From contig JACSVZ010000007.1 in assembly GCA_014706295.1 (NCBI GenBank), forward strand, positions 57,550,975 to 57,614,974: a DNA stretch of 64,000 nucleotides, read 5' to 3'. The notes beneath the pieces are model-generated. The model did no database searches, had not been told where the DNA came from, and saw only the letters and a program-made list of their open reading frames with translations. Made by a program: the position numbers and the translations under genes. Positions 63,601 to 64,000 of this stretch are shown here, one piece after another (the first letter of the stretch is position 1; the number at the start of each line of letters is the position of its first letter). Source of the DNA: Lycocorax pyrrhopterus obiensis. Lineage: Eukaryota > Chordata > Aves > Passeriformes > Paradisaeidae.

Positions 63601-63909
63601 AGCTAAATCCTCCTAAACCCAAATTTTAAAAAAGGGAGTCTCTTGAAACCATGAGTGTGTTTTTCTTCTCTGCACTGTTGGAACCAGATTGCTGAGTTAT
63701 TTTCTGTTCTCCTGCACAGTAACAAAGGAATGGAGCATCTGCTGAGCATGAAGTGCAAAAACGTGGTGCCAGTGTATGACTTGCTGCTGGAGATGTTGAA
63801 TGCTCACACCCTCCGAGGGCAAAGGAAGTCGCCAGCCACACAGCCTGAGTTTGGCCCACTGGAGCAAATGGAGCCTGGGGACAGCCTGAGGAACGGGCCA
63901 CCCCAGTAA
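36236..63909 (+). CDS. ESR2: Estrogen receptor beta (nuclear receptor NR3A2), complete coding region in eight exons
   Basis: ESR2 is a ligand-activated transcription factor. It binds 17beta-estradiol, dimerises and acts on estrogen response elements in the nucleus. The coding segments are 36236-36669, 40858-41033, 43827-43943, 52203-52502, 57362-57500, 60101-60234, 62373-62547 and 63720-63909. They sum to 1,665 nt (554 residues) with consistent phases and GT-AG borders. Domains: AF-1 about 1-170; zinc fingers 174-234 (Cys 174/177/191/194 and 210/216/226/229); hinge about 245-290; ligand-binding domain about 290-525; short F region to 554. Glu330, Arg371 and His498 match the estradiol hydrogen-bonding trio. 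Met361 and Ile398 are the beta-type pocket residues (Leu and Met in ER-alpha). Helix 12, around Tyr511 to Ala520, is intact. No frameshift or premature stop was seen. Family identity is certain. Exact transcript starts are not visible. Confidence 0.98.
36670..40857 (+). other. ESR2: ESR2 intron 1 (4,188 bp)
   Basis: The intron has GTCAGT at its start and a pyrimidine-rich CTATCAG end. It holds an antisense CR1 scrap near 38085-38180 and a comparatively GC-rich stretch at about 38300-38720 that I cannot assign. The rest is AT-rich with T runs. No conserved exon-like open frame with matching splice phases was seen. Confidence 0.9.
38085..38180 (-). mobile_element. ESR2: CR1 LINE 3' end scrap, antisense, in ESR2 intron 1
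   Basis: GAATTGAAAGGGGTCTTAAAG, CATCTAGTTCCACCTCCCCTG and CCCCTAGACCAGGTTGCTCAG are a diverged antisense CR1 tail. Confidence 0.75.
40858..41033 (+). CDS. ESR2: ESR2 coding exon 2: first zinc finger of the DNA-binding domain
   Basis: The exon runs from acceptor CTATCAG (ending 40857) to donor CAAG|GTAGGA and is 176 nt long. It completes Arg145 and encodes residues to Gly204. The first C4 finger has Cys174, Cys177, Cys191 and Cys194. The P-box CEGCKA (191-196), which contacts the estrogen response element half-site, is identical to the ER class. FFKRS follows in the recognition helix. A lysine-rich stretch (LKRK, 148-151) precedes the finger. The reading frame runs on into the intron until a stop shortly after the donor. 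Confidence 0.97.
41034..43826 (+). other. ESR2: ESR2 intron 2 (2,793 bp)
   Basis: The donor is GTAGGA and the acceptor CTGCAG. Contents are unique AT-rich sequence, a perfect-length 17-bp tandem pair at 42922-42955, a T run near 43300-43316 and an A run near 43450-43465. Nothing coding was recognised. Confidence 0.9.
42922..42955. repeat. ESR2: 17-bp imperfect tandem pair in ESR2 intron 2
   Basis: aaacgagtgaatgagtg is followed directly by aaacgagtaaatgagtg, one mismatch apart. Confidence 0.95.
43827..43943 (+). CDS. ESR2: ESR2 coding exon 3: second zinc finger
   Basis: This exon is 117 nt, flanked by CTGCAG at 43821-43826 and donor GTG|GTGAGT at 43944. It encodes residues 204-243. The second C4 finger uses Cys210, Cys216, Cys226 and Cys229. 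The D-box dimerisation loop is PATNQ (211-215). [19 protein letters not shown] follows, containing the basic nuclear-localisation-type cluster. The length equals the 117-nt second-finger exon I know from mammalian ESR genes. Confidence 0.97.
43944..52202 (+). other. ESR2: ESR2 intron 3 (8,259 bp), the longest intron
   Basis: The intron separates the second zinc finger from the hinge/LBD exon. It contains a possible old antisense CR1 piece at about 45380-45650 and AT-rich unique DNA. The acceptor has a weak pyrimidine tract with a purine-interrupted sequence just before CACGCCAG. No additional exon was recognised. Confidence 0.9.
45380..45650 (-). mobile_element. ESR2: Possible ancient CR1 fragment, antisense, in ESR2 intron 3
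   Basis: The minus strand reads ATGATGTTACCTTGAAAAAGG, CAAATAGGATCCTGGGTTG, then CACTGGAATGCTGTCCATGA and TCTGGGCATCC. This resembles the block of CR1 reverse transcriptase that encodes the end of the catalytic region, but it is strongly diverged. It is a weak call. Confidence 0.4.
52203..52502 (+). CDS. ESR2: ESR2 coding exon 4: hinge and start of ligand-binding domain
   Basis: This 300-nt exon lies between acceptor CACGCCAG (ending 52202, with a weak pyrimidine tract) and donor CCTG|GTAAGA. It encodes residues 243-343: the end of the DNA-binding domain extension ([10 protein letters not shown]), a variable hinge, then helices 1-4 with [12 protein letters not shown] and [17 protein letters not shown]. 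Glu330 is the residue expected to hydrogen-bond the A-ring hydroxyl of estradiol. The first part is conspicuously CpG-rich compared with the flanking introns. Confidence 0.97.
55030..55084. repeat. ESR2: Two adjacent short hairpins in ESR2 intron 4
   Basis: AATATCCAA (55031-55039) pairs with TTGGATATT (55048-55056), loop 8. TTTCACCAC (55061-55069) pairs with GTGGTGAAA (55076-55084), loop 6. Both stems are perfect 9-mers. Confidence 0.85.
56838..57058 (-). mobile_element. ESR2: CR1 LINE 3' end, antisense, in ESR2 intron 4
   Basis: TCATAGAGTCATGGAATG, TTGGGTTGGAAGGGACCTTAA, CCTGCCACGGGCAGGGACAC, CCAGACCAGGTTGCTCAGAG and CCCAGGGATGGGGCAGCCAC form a well-preserved antisense CR1 tail, about 300 bp before coding exon 5. 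Confidence 0.92.
57362..57500 (+). CDS. ESR2: ESR2 coding exon 5: ligand-binding domain helices 4-6
   Basis: This 139-nt exon lies between acceptor CACTTTAG (ending 57361) and donor GACAG|GTAAGA. It encodes residues 343-389, including [20 protein letters not shown]. Met361 sits where ER-beta has Met and ER-alpha has Leu. Arg371 (in LMWRS) is the estradiol-contacting arginine. Ile366 stands where I recall Met in human ER-beta, a conservative change just outside the pocket core. Confidence 0.97.
57501..60100 (+). other. ESR2: ESR2 intron 5 (2,600 bp)
   Basis: The donor is GTAAGA and the acceptor TTTCCATAG. It carries an antisense CR1 3' end at 58631-58990. The remainder is unique AT-rich sequence with no recognised gene. 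Confidence 0.9.
58631..58990 (-). mobile_element. ESR2: CR1 LINE 3' end, antisense, in ESR2 intron 5
   Basis: ATCCTAGAATGGTTTGGGTTG, CCTGCCATGGGCAGGGACAC, CAGTCCCAGGGATGGGGCAC, CAGTCAAGAATTTCTTCCTAA and CCCCTTGTCCTGTCCC run in order along the antisense CR1 3' end. This copy is longer than the one in intron 4. Confidence 0.92.
60101..60234 (+). CDS. ESR2: ESR2 coding exon 6: ligand-binding domain helices 7-8
   Basis: This 134-nt exon lies between acceptor TTTCCATAG (ending 60100) and donor TCCA|GTGAGT. It encodes residues 389-434, reading [18 protein letters not shown] and then [20 protein letters not shown]. Ile398 is the second beta-type pocket marker (Met in ER-alpha). The surface helix with KEYLCVKA is standard for the receptor. 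Confidence 0.97.
61003..61475 (+). mobile_element. ESR2: CR1 LINE 3' part, sense, in ESR2 intron 6
   Basis: It runs from TGTTGATCTGCTGGAGGATA, through GGTTCAACAAGACCAAGTGT and TGGGTCCTGCACTTTGGCC, then TTAGATTGGATATTAGGAAC, to GATGATTCTATGATTCTGTG. The tail differs from the other copies (CTTAAAGGTTTTTCCAGCC), suggesting a different subfamily. It contains an internal deletion and small ATG-rich insertions (GATGATGATGAGAGG). Confidence 0.9.
61828..61868. repeat. ESR2: T/GT-rich low-complexity run in ESR2 intron 6
   Basis: Long T runs interrupted by G, ending TTTTGTTTTTGC. Confidence 0.85.
62373..62547 (+). CDS. ESR2: ESR2 coding exon 7: ligand-binding domain helices 9-10
   Basis: This exon lies between acceptor TGGTTAG (ending 62372) and donor GCCAG|GTACAG and is 175 nt long. 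It encodes residues 434-492. The segment after MFPL (residues about 438-445, SAEEPESN) is the variable loop between helices 8 and 9. By memory it is two residues shorter than in human ER-beta, which explains the 6-nt shorter exon. [15 protein letters not shown] forms the dimerisation helix. Confidence 0.97.
62548..63719 (+). other. ESR2: ESR2 intron 7 (1,172 bp)
   Basis: The donor is GTACAG and the acceptor CCTGCACAG. It is unique sequence with no recognised repeat or coding segment. Confidence 0.9.
63720..63909 (+). CDS. ESR2: ESR2 coding exon 8: helices 11-12 (AF-2) and F region, stop codon
   Basis: The exon starts after acceptor CCTGCACAG (ending 63719) and encodes residues 492-554, with stop TAA at 63907-63909. 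His498 (GMEHLL) is the estradiol D-ring contact. [13 protein letters not shown] (508-520) is helix 12 with the AF-2 core. The F region, from about residue 521, is short and Gly/Pro/Gln-rich and ends GPPQ. It is poorly conserved, as expected for the family. Confidence 0.97.
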
Positions 63910-64000
63910 TTGTGTTGAGACCTGGAATTGTGAGGCTTTTTCAGAGCTGTGGGAGAAAACAGAACTGCTGTGATGGGGCTGCAGAAGTGTGACCACGTGT
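63910..64000 (+). other. ESR2: Start of ESR2 3' UTR, cut by the window edge
   Basis: These are 91 bases following the stop. No AATAAA polyadenylation signal lies inside the window, so the transcript end is beyond it. Confidence 0.85.

Noticed and set aside
36236..63909. Possibility that the receptor is ER-alpha (ESR1) or an estrogen-related receptor
   Set aside because: Beta-specific pocket residues Met361 and Ile398, the ER-beta type N-terminus and the hinge sequence exclude ESR1. The P-box and the full estradiol contact set exclude ERR.
1..64000. CRISPR arrays, operons, tRNA or rRNA genes
   Set aside because: No regularly spaced repeat-spacer pattern and no clover-leaf or rRNA segment was recognised. 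The DNA is vertebrate.

Overview
The window is vertebrate nuclear DNA, and the features point to a bird, most likely a passerine. The evidence is multiple chicken-repeat-1 (CR1) LINE 3' ends in both orientations, LTRs matching the avian ERV-L type (TG...CA ends, CATATAAA promoter box), an ERV-K-like LTR, and a complete intron-containing gene that reads as avian estrogen receptor beta (ESR2). There is no prokaryotic architecture. Family and host assignments rest on recognition of sequence motifs, not on a search.

Layout. Positions 1 to about 36.2 kb hold no complete protein gene that I can support. This is intergenic DNA and/or 5' untranslated or intronic DNA of ESR2. It contains an antisense ERV-K-like LTR (1878-2372), CR1 fragments (about 3.5, 4.1, 7.2, 10.2 and 29.5-30.1 kb), a 20-bp minisatellite (4851-4950), an antisense ERV-L-type LTR (about 15.87-16.45 kb) and a shrunken sense ERV-L-type provirus (about 22.68-24.82 kb). 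On the minus strand at 6204-6587 there is the 5' part of a small membrane-protein gene resembling the bird-expanded ITPRIPL1-like family, with its splice acceptor and a duplicated TGATGTCA-bearing upstream segment.

From 36,236 to 63,909 on the plus strand lies the full coding region of ESR2 in eight coding exons. All junctions are GT-AG, all phases agree, and the joined frame is 1,665 nt (554 codons plus stop). The encoded receptor has an N-terminal AF-1 region, two C4 zinc fingers with the ER-type P-box, a hinge, and a ligand-binding domain with every expected estradiol-contact residue and an intact AF-2 helix. Met361 and Ile398 mark it as the beta rather than the alpha receptor. Introns contain further CR1 fragments, simple repeats and a few oddities: a GC-box/TATA cluster in intron 4, a paired hairpin in intron 4 and a 17-bp duplication in intron 2. 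The window ends 91 bases into the 3' UTR.

The only system here is the hormone receptor gene in its transposon-littered neighbourhood. The points most worth checking are the long N-terminus with a tiny upstream ORF, a candidate noncoding exon at 35,175-35,250, the truncated ITPRIPL1-like gene, and the internally deleted ERV-L with degenerate repeat modules. I found no evidence of an undescribed multi-gene system.
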